Of a DNA stretch of 64,000 nucleotides, positions 26,833 through 35,201 are shown piece after piece; position 1 is the first letter of the stretch, and each line of letters begins with the position of its first letter. The DNA comes from JANWXD01 sp037446115 (GTDB lineage Bacteria > Acidobacteriota > Terriglobia > Bryobacterales > Bryobacteraceae), in assembly GCA_037446115.1 (NCBI GenBank), contig JBBIJF010000004.1, positions 1-64,000 of the forward strand. The letters run 5' to 3'. The notes below the pieces were generated by a model. It saw nothing but the letters and a program-made list of their open reading frames with translations. It ran no database searches and was not told the origin of the DNA. Made by a program: the position numbers and the translations under genes.

Positions 26833-27383
26833 GCACATCCAAAATCAAAGACGTCATGGTCCGCGGCGCGCTGCTGCGGGACGTCAGCCCCGTGCTCCGG
26901 CTCATCAATGACTATGCCGCCCAGGGCCTCATGCTGCCCCGCACGGAGTCCGAGCTGGCCGAGAACATCCGGGATTTCCTGGTGGCTGACTCCGGAGACG
27001 AGATCGTCGGCTGCGGCGCCCTCCACTTCTACGGGCCGGCGTCGGCGGAAATACGGTCTTTGGCGGTGCATCCCGACTTCAAAGGCGCCGGCGTGGGCCG
27101 CCAACTGGTTCAGGCCCTGGAGGCCGAGGCCCGCCGGCACGGACTGCGTGCTATTTTCGCCTTCACTTACGTTCCGGGCTTCTTCCAGAAACTGGGTTTC
27201 ACAGAAGTCGAACGCGGCCTGCTGCCCTCCAAAGTCTGGAAGGACTGCTTGCGCTGCCCCAAGTTCTACTGCTGCGACGAGATCGCCATGCGCAAGCTCC
27301 TGGTCCCGGAGGAAACTGCCGTGCCGGTGCTCGCTGAACCCGCCGAAGAAACGGTGCTGCTACCGATTCTGAAGCCGCATTAA
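26829..27383 (+). CDS. argA: Short ArgA-type N-acetylglutamate synthase (GNAT)
   Basis: A 184-residue GNAT acetyltransferase, proposed to make N-acetylglutamate from glutamate and acetyl-CoA. The core VHPDFKGAGVGRQLVQALEAEA holds the acetyl-CoA-binding Q/RxxGxG/A loop. The C-terminal part carries the KVWKDCLRCPKFYCCDEIAM signature shared by short ArgA proteins that lack the kinase-like domain. The start overlaps argB by 4 bases. The position after argC-argB supports the assignment, since the pathway needs exactly this activity. A different GNAT substrate is possible but less likely. Confidence 0.82.
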   Translation: MSTSKIKDVMVRGALLRDVSPVLRLINDYAAQGLMLPRTESELAENIRDFLVADSGDEIVGCGALHFYGPASAEIRSLAVHPDFKGAGVGRQLVQALEAEARRHGLRAIFAFTYVPGFFQKLGFTEVERGLLPSKVWKDCLRCPKFYCCDEIAMRKLLVPEETAVPVLAEPAEETVLLPILKPH

Positions 27384-27682
27384 ACGGCGGTCGCCAACGT
27401 GCAGCCGGACCGGAGAATTCAGAGACTTTCCACCTCCAATCCCGACCCAAACCGGCGGTATTTTCGCTGCCCGCACATTTTGACAAAACGAACCCAACCG
27501 GAGAACCCCTTTCGCTACAGCGGCTTGCGATGGCCGCTCCGATCCCCTCAAATGCAGTATCTCCCCTACCCGCAAAAGACCCCCTGATCCACTGAGAAAT
27601 TGACGGCGGTTTTCGCACTAACACTGCGTATAATGCGGATGGTTTCGAATCCGCAGGCAGTCACGGTACGGAATCGAACGCC
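27384..27682. other. Intergenic region with -10 signal and leader hairpin
   Basis: This 299-base stretch has no credible gene. TATAAT lies at 27629-27634, with no well-placed -35 (TTGACG at 27600-27605 would give a 23-base spacer, too long). Directly after it is a perfect 6-bp stem with an 8-base loop (GCGGAT / ATCCGC, 27635-27654), inside the presumed short leader of the next gene. TTTTGACAAAA (27478-27488) is a perfect short palindrome about a central A. The rest shows nothing recognisable. Confidence 0.4.
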
Positions 27683-28654
27683 ATGAGGGCTCAAACGGTA
27701 GATGTCAGGGAGTCGGCAGGCAAGGTGCTCAGCGCCGCAATATTCCGCCCCTGCGGAAAGAAGCTGCTGGCCAAGGGACATCTGATCAGTGAGGAAGACA
27801 TCCGGCTGCTGGAGATGGAAGGCCTCCAGCGGGTTTGGGTGACCGAACTGGACGAAGGGGAAGTGGGCGAAGACGACGCCGCCATGGCGGTGGCGGCCGA
27901 GATCGCCTGTGGTTGTGTGGAAATCCGGCTGGCCCCGGCCGGCCGGGCTAACCTTACCGCCACCGCCGACTGCTGCGTACTGGTGGACGAGGATTTGCTG
28001 CGGCAAATCAACTGCACCTCCAGCACGGTGATCGCAACGGCGGAAAATTTCAGCTTCGCCCGGGCGGGACAACGCATTGCCACGGTAAAAAGCGCGCCGT
28101 TCGCGGTTGCCCAGACCGAGCTGGATGCGATAGTATCAATCCTTCGGGAACGAGGGCCGATTCTGCAGGCGCGCCCGATCGCGCATCCGGTGGTGGGCGT
28201 CGTTTACACGGACCCGATCAACGGAGACCGGGCGCGGCAGTTATTTGAAAATGTAGTGCGGCAGAGGCTGGAGCGCTACGGTGTGGCGCCGCACTACGCC
28301 TTGGCGGTTTTGGAGGAAGAAGCCACCGTGGCAAAGGCGCTCGAACACCTGTTGCGCGGCAAGAGCACGGTCGTTCTGGTTGCCTCCACAACTGCGCCGG
28401 CCGGGCCTCAGGACGAAGTCGGCCGGGCTTTCGAGCGCATCGGATGTCACATCGAGAAATTCCTGGCGCCGGTGGAACCGGGCAACCTGCTGTTGCTGGC
28501 TTATAGAGACCAGGTGCCGCTGGTCGCGGCGCCGGGTTGCTTCCGGTCGGCCAAGCCCAATGTGTTAGATTTGCTGTTGCCGCCGCTGTTGGCGCGTTAT
28601 CGGATTTCAGGCTGGGAGGTGGCCAGTTTGGGTCATGGAGGGCTTCTAGCCTGA
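27683..28654 (+). CDS. Molybdopterin-binding domain protein
   Basis: A 323-residue protein. The N-terminal half (VDVRESAGKVLSAAIFRPCGKKLLAKGHLISEEDIRLL) is a SAF/barrel-like region. The C-terminal half (about residues 165-320) resembles the MPT-binding (MoaB/MoeA) fold: VVGVVYTDPINGDRARQLF, VLVASTTAPAGPQDEVGRAFE, and VPLVAAPGCFRSAKPNVLDLLLPPLLARYRISGWEVASLGHGGLL. Similar proteins are annotated as molybdopterin-binding or MoeA-like regulators of nucleotidyltransfer to the cofactor. It stands apart from the moeA operon, with its own start region and a strong terminator after it. Its exact reaction is not known. Confidence 0.75.
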   Translation: MRAQTVDVRESAGKVLSAAIFRPCGKKLLAKGHLISEEDIRLLEMEGLQRVWVTELDEGEVGEDDAAMAVAAEIACGCVEIRLAPAGRANLTATADCCVLVDEDLLRQINCTSSTVIATAENFSFARAGQRIATVKSAPFAVAQTELDAIVSILRERGPILQARPIAHPVVGVVYTDPINGDRARQLFENVVRQRLERYGVAPHYALAVLEEEATVAKALEHLLRGKSTVVLVASTTAPAGPQDEVGRAFERIGCHIEKFLAPVEPGNLLLLAYRDQVPLVAAPGCFRSAKPNVLDLLLPPLLARYRISGWEVASLGHGGLLA

Positions 28655-28671
28655 GCGGTTCTCCTCCACAA

Positions 28672-28702
28672 CCACGAGCCGTTGCCTCCGAGCGGCTCGT
28701 GG
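28672..28702 (+). other. Hairpin preceding the terminator
   Basis: CCACGAGCCG (28672-28681) and CGGCTCGTGG (28693-28702) form a perfect 10-bp stem with an 11-base loop, immediately before the terminator. It has no T-run of its own. It may stabilise the 3' end of the transcript. Confidence 0.55.
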
Positions 28703-28711
28703 GTGCTCCTC

Positions 28712-28746
28712 AGCCGGGCGCCTGACCAGCGCCCGGCTCTTTTTTT
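28712..28746 (+). terminator. Rho-independent terminator after the molybdopterin-binding gene
   Basis: AGCCGGGCGC and GCGCCCGGCT form a perfect 10-bp stem (28712-28721 and 28729-28738) with a 7-base loop, followed by CTTTTTTT. This is a strong intrinsic terminator. Confidence 0.92.
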
Positions 28747-28878
28747 GATTTGCGGAGCTGTCACGGCGTGAATGCGACTTGAGAGGGTGAAATGTCGCCG
28801 GGCCGCCCCGGGCGGGGTGGACAGATCGTCTTCGCGGTTGCAACCGCCGTCCCGGCTCTGCTACCGTGTGCGTGTTTT

Positions 28879-29163
28879 ATGTCGGCTGAAGAACTCACCA
28901 GGCGCGTCATCGGGGTGATTGCCAAAACGCATCGCGTCTCCCCGGAAACCATCACTCCGGAAACCACGTTTCAGGAACTGGGAATGGATTCGCTGGACGC
29001 CGTCAACGTTCTGTTTGCCCTGGAGGAGGAGTTCAACGTGAACATTCCCGACGAGGACGCGCGCGAGATCCGCACTGTGCGTCAGGTCATTGAAGGAATC
29101 GCCAAGCTTCTGGCGACGGGCTCGCAGGGGGGCGCGCAACCGCTCGGAGAACAAGCCACGTAA
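28879..29163 (+). CDS. Acyl carrier protein
   Basis: A 94-residue acyl carrier protein with the phosphopantetheine attachment serine in GMDSLDAVNVLF (S38) and the four-helix pattern VSPETITPETTFQELGMDSL. It pairs with the ketoacyl synthase 9 bases downstream. Start uncertain: the ATG at 28879 fits homologues and has no SD. An in-frame ATG at 28792 has GAGAGGG about 5 bases upstream and would add 29 residues, partly hydrophobic. It is more divergent than the usual FAS AcpP, so a dedicated rather than housekeeping role is possible. Confidence 0.8.
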   Translation: MSAEELTRRVIGVIAKTHRVSPETITPETTFQELGMDSLDAVNVLFALEEEFNVNIPDEDAREIRTVRQVIEGIAKLLATGSQGGAQPLGEQAT

Positions 29164-29172
29164 ACTGGGTGG

Positions 29173-30390
29173 ATGAAGCGCCGGGTCGTCATCACCGGAA
29201 TCGGGGTCATTTCCGCCCTGGGCCACAACTCCACGCAATTCTGGGCACGGCTCTCGGCAGGCGTCAGCGGCATCGGGCCGATTCACTCGGTGGACTGCTC
29301 GCAGTTCCGCTTTCGCAACGGGGCGGAGGTGCGCGATTTCCGGCCGCAGGATCACTTCGAAGAACGGGAGATGGACTTCCTCGACCGGTTTGCGCAGTTC
29401 GCCGTGGTGGCGGCCCGGGAAGCGGTACGCGACGCCGCCGTCGAGTGGAACGGCGGGCTCCGCCGGCGCACCGCCGTCGTGACGGGCTCCTGCGTCGGCG
29501 GCCAGACTACCGAAGACGCCGCCTTCGCCGAGGTCTACCGCGACGGCCGCGGTCGCGTGCATCCCATGACCATTCCCCGCATCATGGCCAATGCCGGGGC
29601 CAGCCAGATCTCGCTCGAACTGGGCGTCACCGGTCCGGTTTTCACCGTTTCGACCGCCTGCTCCTCGGCCAACCACGCAATCGGCCAAGCCTTCTGGATG
29701 GTGCGCGACGGCGTGGCTGACCTGGCCATCACAGGGGGCAGCGAGGCGCCGTTCAGCTTCGGCAACCTCAAGGCGTGGGAGGCTCTGCGGGTGGTCTCTC
29801 CGGATACCTGCCGCCCGTTCTCTAAGGGCCGGCGCGGCATGATTCTGGGGGAAGGAGCCGCCATGCTGGTGCTGGAGCCGCTCGAAGCCGCTCGCGCGCG
29901 TGGTGCGCGGATCTATGCCGAACTGGTCGGATTCGGCATGTCCTCCGACGCCTACCACATCACTCAGCCCTCGGTAGAGGGTCCGGTTCAGGCCATGAAC
30001 GCGGCGCTGCAGGACGCGGGCCTCAAGCCGGAGGCGGTAGGCTACATCAACGCCCACGGAACCGGCACGCAGGCCAACGACCCGACGGAGACGGCGGCGA
30101 TTCGCGCCGTGTTTGGTCCCCACGCCGACCGCCTCGCCGTGAGTTCCACCAAGTCCATGCACGGCCACACACTGGGGGCGGCCGGAGCCATTGAGGCCGC
30201 CGCGACCGTCCTCGCTCTCCGCCACGGCCTGCTGCCGCCTACGGCAAACTTCCTGGAGCCAGACCCGGAGTGCGACCTGGACGTGGTGCCCAATCAGGCG
30301 CGCCGCGCGGAGGTGGAATACGCGCTTTCGAATTCCTTCGCCTTCGGCGGCCTCAACGCCGTGCTCGCCTTCCGGCGCTGGGACGGCTGA
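29173..30390 (+). CDS. Beta-ketoacyl-ACP synthase (KAS II/NodE type)
   Basis: A 405-residue thiolase-fold condensing enzyme that extends acyl chains on an ACP with malonyl-ACP. The catalytic Cys-His-His is visible: C163 in STACSSANHAIG, H295 in NAHGTGTQAND, and H332 in SMHGHTLGAAG. The N-terminal part is MKRRVVITGIGVISALGHNS. Length and order are normal for FabF-like enzymes. It follows the ACP by 9 bases and precedes an MFS transporter by 5. No other FAS genes (fabD, fabG, fabZ) are near, unlike a complete fatty acid cluster. Confidence 0.92.
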   Translation: MKRRVVITGIGVISALGHNSTQFWARLSAGVSGIGPIHSVDCSQFRFRNGAEVRDFRPQDHFEEREMDFLDRFAQFAVVAAREAVRDAAVEWNGGLRRRTAVVTGSCVGGQTTEDAAFAEVYRDGRGRVHPMTIPRIMANAGASQISLELGVTGPVFTVSTACSSANHAIGQAFWMVRDGVADLAITGGSEAPFSFGNLKAWEALRVVSPDTCRPFSKGRRGMILGEGAAMLVLEPLEAARARGARIYAELVGFGMSSDAYHITQPSVEGPVQAMNAALQDAGLKPEAVGYINAHGTGTQANDPTETAAIRAVFGPHADRLAVSSTKSMHGHTLGAAGAIEAAATVLALRHGLLPPTANFLEPDPECDLDVVPNQARRAEVEYALSNSFAFGGLNAVLAFRRWDG

Positions 30391-30395
30391 GCCGG

Positions 30396-31622
30396 ATGGA
30401 GCCAGGGTTCCGGACCCCGCAGGCCGTCGGCCGGACAGGCGAATTCCAAAAGTGGATCCCGGCGCTGACGATGCTTGCGGTCTCACTGCTCAGTTACATA
30501 GACCGCAACACGCTCGCCCTGCTGGCGCCCACTATTTTGCGGGAGACGCGTCTGAGCGCGGAGCAGTACGGCTGGGTAATCTCGGCGTTTTCCGTCGCCT
30601 ATATGCTCGGCAACCCGGTCTGGGGGCGGTGGCTGGACCGCTTCGGTTTGCGCACCGGCATGAGCGTGGCTGTTGCGTTGTGGAGCCTGGCTTCGGCCTC
30701 CCATGCTCTGGCCTCCACTTTCCTCGGCTTTGCCGTTGCGCGCGCCTGCCTCGGCTTCGGCGAAGGAGCCACGTTCCCGGGCGGCATGCGGACGGTGGTC
30801 CAGACGCTGCCTCCGTCACAGCGCGCGCGGGGAGTGGCGGTGGCGTACAGCGGCGGCTCTCTGGGGGCGATCCTCACTCCCCTGATCATCACGCCGATCG
30901 CGTTGTGGCGGGGATGGCGTGCCGCATTCTGGTTCACCGGATGGATCGGGGCCAGCTGGCTCGCCGTGTGGTTCCTGGTGAGCCGGAGGCCCGAATTGCG
31001 ACAGCGCCACAAACCGCAAGGACTCGCCCCGGCCGACCCTCCGCGTTGGTCCGACGCCCGCCTGTGGAGCTTCATGGCCGCCTACGCGCTGGGAGCGTTG
31101 CCTATCGCCTTCGTTCTCTACGGGGCGGCGCTGTTTCTGGATCGCCGCCTCGGCGCTTCGCAGGCGCTCATCGGCAAGCTGCTGTGGATCCCTCCGCTCG
31201 GCTGGGAGGCGGGCTACTTTTTCTGGGGCTGGCTGTCGGACAGAGGGCGTGCGGCGAGCCGCTCGCCCGCAGGCGCCGTCTCCGGACTGATGACCGTGCT
31301 GGCGATATCGGGCTTTGTCCTGGCAGCGATCCCCTGGGCTCACTCCCCCGCCCTCGCCCTGGTGCTCATGTTCGCCGCCATGTTTGTCGCGGCAGGATTC
31401 ATTGTTCTGTCGTTGAGCTACGCCACCGGGGTCTTCAGCACCTCGCATGCAGGCTGGATCGCGGGCCTGGGAGCCGGCTCATGGTCCGCCACCGTGGCCT
31501 GCGTTATGCCGCTCTTCGGGCGTCTGATTGATCACGGCCGCTGGGAGGCGGCCTTTCTGCTGGCCGCCTGCTGCCCGGCGACCGGCTACATCCTCTGGCT
31601 CCTCCCCAACCGGACGCCCTGA
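30396..31622 (+). CDS. MFS transporter
   Basis: A 408-residue major facilitator with about 12 hydrophobic segments and the loop 2-3 motif GNPVWGRWLDRFGLRTGM. It begins 5 bases after the ketoacyl synthase stop and ends 25 bases before the DUF6807 gene, so it could serve either neighbour. The sequence around LSYIDRNTLALLAPTI resembles the anion:cation symporter branch that carries sugar acids (hexuronate, galactonate); this would fit the downstream dehydratase. The substrate is inferred, not shown. Confidence 0.85.
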   Translation: MEPGFRTPQAVGRTGEFQKWIPALTMLAVSLLSYIDRNTLALLAPTILRETRLSAEQYGWVISAFSVAYMLGNPVWGRWLDRFGLRTGMSVAVALWSLASASHALASTFLGFAVARACLGFGEGATFPGGMRTVVQTLPPSQRARGVAVAYSGGSLGAILTPLIITPIALWRGWRAAFWFTGWIGASWLAVWFLVSRRPELRQRHKPQGLAPADPPRWSDARLWSFMAAYALGALPIAFVLYGAALFLDRRLGASQALIGKLLWIPPLGWEAGYFFWGWLSDRGRAASRSPAGAVSGLMTVLAISGFVLAAIPWAHSPALALVLMFAAMFVAAGFIVLSLSYATGVFSTSHAGWIAGLGAGSWSATVACVMPLFGRLIDHGRWEAAFLLAACCPATGYILWLLPNRTP

Positions 31623-31647
31623 CAAGGTCGGCAGTATACTGTGGGAC

Positions 31648-32610
31648 ATGAAAGCGCGGCACGTAGCTCTCGTCCTGCTCTCGTCTCCGCTCTGCGCCCA
31701 GGTGAAGTTCGCGCGGCACGCCGACCGGATCGCCGTGGAGATTGACGGTAAGCCGTTCACCGAGTTCTTCTTCGGCCCCGAGACGCCGAAACCGTATCTG
31801 CATCCGCTCCGCGCCGCTTCCGGGACGATCGTCACACGCCTGTACCCCATGCAGAAAGTCGAGGGCGAGGCCTACGATCACCCGCACCACCGGGGCCTGT
31901 GGTTCACGCACGGCGATGTCAACGGCGCCGATTTCTGGGCCAATGAGCCGAACTCTCGCCGCACCAACCTCGGGCGCGTGGTACTGAAGCAGATCCGCAC
32001 CGTAGAAGAGGGTCCGCACTCGGGCCGGATCGGGGCGGAGTTCGAGTGGCGCGACCCGCAAGGCAAAGTCCTGCTGGTAGAGGGGCGGCAAATGCTGTTC
32101 CACTCACACCCCAGCCTGCGCATCCTCGATTTGGACATCACTCTGACCGCGTCGGAAAGGGTCAAGTTCGGCGATACCAAAGAAGGAACCTTCGCGATCC
32201 GCCTTGCACCGTGGCTCGAGGAGCCCCACGCGCGCGCTCCGGCTTCGCCGCCGCGTACCGGGCGCATGGTGAGTTCGGAAGGCAAAGAGACTGAGAAAGA
32301 GGTCTGGGGCACCCGCGCCGCCTGGGTGGACTACTTCGGAGAATTCAAAGGCGAAAAGCTCGGCGTGGCCATTTTCGATCACCCGCGCAATCCGCGCCAT
32401 CCCACCTTCTGGCACGCCCGCGCCTACGGCTTGTTTGCGGCCAATATCTTCGGCTTGCGCGATTTCCTCCACGACAAAAACCAGGACGGCAGCCTGACGC
32501 TGGCTCCGGGAGATTCCCTGCGGTTCCGATACCGCGTGGTGATCCATCCGGGCGACTATCGCACCGCCGATATTCCGTCGCTTTACAAGCAATACGCCGC
32601 CGGGAGCTGA
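31648..32610 (+). CDS. Exported DUF6807 (PmoA-like) protein
   Basis: A 320-residue protein with a short signal peptide (MKARHVALVLLSSPLCAQ) and the DUF6807 fold, sometimes called PmoA-like by homology; it is not a methane monooxygenase. Conserved parts include EIDGKPFTEFFFGPETPKPYLHPLRA, YDHPHHRGLWFTHGDVNGADFW and VAIFDHPRNPRHPTFWHARAYGLFAANIFG. Such proteins are common in Planctomycetes and Acidobacteria near sugar-related genes. The next gene follows after 7 bases. The start at 31648 has GTGGGAC nearby. Enzymatic activity is unknown. Confidence 0.85.
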   Translation: MKARHVALVLLSSPLCAQVKFARHADRIAVEIDGKPFTEFFFGPETPKPYLHPLRAASGTIVTRLYPMQKVEGEAYDHPHHRGLWFTHGDVNGADFWANEPNSRRTNLGRVVLKQIRTVEEGPHSGRIGAEFEWRDPQGKVLLVEGRQMLFHSHPSLRILDLDITLTASERVKFGDTKEGTFAIRLAPWLEEPHARAPASPPRTGRMVSSEGKETEKEVWGTRAAWVDYFGEFKGEKLGVAIFDHPRNPRHPTFWHARAYGLFAANIFGLRDFLHDKNQDGSLTLAPGDSLRFRYRVVIHPGDYRTADIPSLYKQYAAGS

Positions 32611-32617
32611 ACGCCAC

Positions 32618-33775
32618 ATGCGCATCGTTTCGATCGAGACCTACATCGCGGGCAATCCCTGGAAAAACTGGCTCTTCGCGAGGGTCGCAACGGACGAGGG
32701 AATCTACGGCGTCGGCGAGGGGACGCTGAACTGTTTCGCCCGGACCGTGGAAGCCGCCGTCCATGAACTGAAACCCTTGGTGGTCGGGATGGATCCGTTT
32801 CAGGTCGAGGTGATCTCCCAGCGACTGATCCGGGACGTGTACTCCGAAGGCGGGCAGGTCCACATGTGCGCCGTAGCCGCCATCGAAATGGCCTGCTGGG
32901 ACATCATCGGCAAGGCGTGCAACCAGCCGGTCTACAACCTTTGGGGAGGCCGCTGTCACGAAAAACTCCGCGCTTACGCCAACGGATGGTACCGGGGCCC
33001 GCGGCAGCCGGAGAGCTTCGCGGAAAAGGCGCAGCAGGTGGTGGCTCGCGGCTACACCGCGCTCAAGTTCGACCCCTTCGGCAGCAACTGGCGCACGCTC
33101 ACCCCTTATGAGTTCGACCTCTCCATTGACATCATCCGTGCGGTGCGCGAAGCCGTCGGACCCTCCGTGGACATTCTCATCGAGGGACACTGCCGGTTCA
33201 ATGTGGCCACGGCGCTCCAGCTGGCGGAGGCTATGGCGCCTTTCCGTCCGGCCTGGTTCGAAGAGCCGGTCCCGCACACCAACCTTGCGGCGATGATCGA
33301 AGTCGCACGGCGCAGCCCGGTGCCCATCGCCACTGGCGAGAGCCTGTCCAACAAGCAGCAGTTCGCCGAACTGCTCAAGCACGATGCCATCAGCATCTTC
33401 CAGCCCGAGCCGCTCAATGTGGGCGGCCTGTTTGCCGCGCGCAAGATCGCCGATATGGTGGATGCGCACTACGGAGTTATCGCGCCGCACAGTGCGCAGG
33501 GACCGGTTTGCTCGGCGGCGTGCGTGCAACTGAACGCTTCCATCCCCAACTTTTTCCTCCACGAAATCTTCGACGAATTCAACGAGCCCTGGGAGCGCGA
33601 CATCGTCACCGATCCGGTGGAGGTCGTCAACGGCTACATCGAGATCCCGGAGCGGCCGGGCCTGGGAACCGATCTGAACCTGGACGAGATCCAGCGGCAC
33701 CCCTACCGCCCGGAGCACTACCTGCCGCTGTTCAAGCCGGGTTGGGAACGGCGGGCGGGAGATCAGACCCTGTAG
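32618..33775 (+). CDS. Enolase-superfamily sugar-acid dehydratase
   Basis: A 385-residue mandelate racemase/muconate lactonizing enzyme-family protein. The N-terminal capping domain is followed by the barrel with metal-ligand motifs: an acid in IEGHCRF, E in FEEPVPH, E in TGESLSN, and the catalytic histidine in IAPHSAQGP. The pattern is closest to galactonate/gluconate-type dehydratases, which remove water from a sugar acid to give a 2-keto-3-deoxy acid. It lies 7 bases after the DUF6807 gene and downstream of the MFS transporter, consistent with uptake and breakdown of a sugar acid. The exact substrate is not shown. Confidence 0.85.
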   Translation: MRIVSIETYIAGNPWKNWLFARVATDEGIYGVGEGTLNCFARTVEAAVHELKPLVVGMDPFQVEVISQRLIRDVYSEGGQVHMCAVAAIEMACWDIIGKACNQPVYNLWGGRCHEKLRAYANGWYRGPRQPESFAEKAQQVVARGYTALKFDPFGSNWRTLTPYEFDLSIDIIRAVREAVGPSVDILIEGHCRFNVATALQLAEAMAPFRPAWFEEPVPHTNLAAMIEVARRSPVPIATGESLSNKQQFAELLKHDAISIFQPEPLNVGGLFAARKIADMVDAHYGVIAPHSAQGPVCSAACVQLNASIPNFFLHEIFDEFNEPWERDIVTDPVEVVNGYIEIPERPGLGTDLNLDEIQRHPYRPEHYLPLFKPGWERRAGDQTL

Positions 33776-33787
33776 CTGCGGCGCAAC

Positions 33788-35104
33788 TCAACCCGCCTCG
33801 TCCCACCGGGCAAGCAGGTACGGCTTTTGCGCCTCATAGGTCAGGCACAGTCGCTCCAGACGTTCTTCCACTTCCGGAGCGCCGGCCTGCTGGACTTCGA
33901 GCACGAACGATGCCACCCAGCCGAGGTAGAGGGGCGTGAGCGCGCGCAGCAGGTGCTCGCGCGCCACGGTGCGCCTGTGAAAGGCGACGGCGAAGTCGTA
34001 CACGACCCCCACCCAGAGCTCGTCCGGAAAGTGCAGCTGCGCCTCCGGAAAGCAAGCCAGCTTGTGCAACTGCTCCAGCTTCGCCGGCCCCAGCACCGGC
34101 CCCCAGATTTCCTGGAGCGTCTCGCAGCCCAGCCGGAACGAATCCAGCATCCGACGGGTGTTGACGGCAACCGGCTCGGTGGCCACCTCGAAACGGAAGC
34201 CGAAGGTCGGCACGGGCTCGGAACCCGTCACCGTTTTCCAGATGGCGGCGTTGCGCTCCATCTCCGAAAACAGCGAGCTCAGCACCTGCGCCAGCATGGC
34301 GCTCAAGTCGGAGGCCGGGTCCTTCGGATCATGGATCTTCGCGCCCAGGAAGGCCTGGCACACCCGAAAGCCGTGGGCGACGGCCTGCGTGGTCACCCAG
34401 ATGTCAATGCCGAAGCGCGCCACGTCGCTTTCCCACACATCCTGTCGCAGGTAATGCTCGACGAGCGGCGCCGAAAAACCGAAATCGCCGCCGATAGGCT
34501 GGCGGATCCGCTTGCCGTAGAGCGCGCGCGTGAGGGGGTAAACGATGCTGTTGGTGATCGTGCCGTCGTACTTGTGGCGCATGTACAGGGGGGCGACAAA
34601 ATCGAACCCGCGCTCCAACACCGGGCCGACCAGCAACTCGATCCACTGCGGGGTGATGCTCCGCAGATCCGAGTCCACCACCGCAACCGCCTTGGCCCCG
34701 AGCCTTCGCGCCAGGAAGAAGATGGTGCGAAAGGCGCTGCCCTTTCCGGGCGTGCCGTGGTAGGGTGTGGAGAGTTTGTGGACCGGATACACGCGGTAGG
34801 GGGCCTGCACCAGCGCTGTCTCTTCCAGCGTCGCTTCCAGCACGCGCTGCGGCGTGCCGTCCCGGGAGCCGCCGTCCGAGTTCACGATCACGCTCCGGGC
34901 GCCGGGGAAGTATTTCGTCAGTCCCGCCTGGGCCGCCCGCACAACGTGGCCGATGGTCCGGGCGTTGTTATAGCTGGGAATCCCCACCACGATATCCGCC
35001 GAGCCGAGTTTGTGGAGTTCCGCTTCGGTTTCGGGAGGCAGCGGGGGCGTATCGGGAACGGCACGCCAAGGCTCCGCCGCGGCGTGCGCCTGCCGCAGTT
35101 CCAT
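33788..35104 (-). CDS. GT2-like glycosyltransferase, possibly glucosyl/mannosylglycerate synthase
   Basis: A 438-residue nucleotide-sugar glycosyltransferase of the GT-A fold. The N-terminal nucleotide-binding region reads ADIVVGIPSYNNARTIGHVVRAAQ, the DxD-type acidic motif is VVDSDLRSITPQW, and the acceptor region includes PIGGDFGFSAPLVEHYL. The overall pattern resembles synthases of glucosyl- or mannosylglycerate. A GH57 gene diverges 97 bases away. ATG at 35104 used; one at 35116 is also in frame. The 3' end lies 12 bases from the converging dehydratase gene. Substrate assignment is inference. Confidence 0.75.
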   Translation of the reverse strand: MELRQAHAAAEPWRAVPDTPPLPPETEAELHKLGSADIVVGIPSYNNARTIGHVVRAAQAGLTKYFPGARSVIVNSDGGSRDGTPQRVLEATLEETALVQAPYRVYPVHKLSTPYHGTPGKGSAFRTIFFLARRLGAKAVAVVDSDLRSITPQWIELLVGPVLERGFDFVAPLYMRHKYDGTITNSIVYPLTRALYGKRIRQPIGGDFGFSAPLVEHYLRQDVWESDVARFGIDIWVTTQAVAHGFRVCQAFLGAKIHDPKDPASDLSAMLAQVLSSLFSEMERNAAIWKTVTGSEPVPTFGFRFEVATEPVAVNTRRMLDSFRLGCETLQEIWGPVLGPAKLEQLHKLACFPEAQLHFPDELWVGVVYDFAVAFHRRTVAREHLLRALTPLYLGWVASFVLEVQQAGAPEVEERLERLCLTYEAQKPYLLARWDEAG

Positions 35105-35201
35105 GACACTGCCCATGATCGCACAGACGCCGGCTGCGGAAGGCTCGCGGGCTCTGCGGTTGCGCGCTCCTGTCGCGGTGCGCGACACTCGGTTGATTGC
35201 C

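Noticed and set aside
27600..27634. TTGACG with TATAAT as a full promoter
   Set aside because: The spacer would be 23 bases, too long for sigma-70; only the -10 was kept.
31648..32610. Methane monooxygenase (PmoA) from the family nickname
   Set aside because: The DUF6807 family name is misleading. There is no membrane-spanning PmoA sequence or pmoB/pmoC neighbour.
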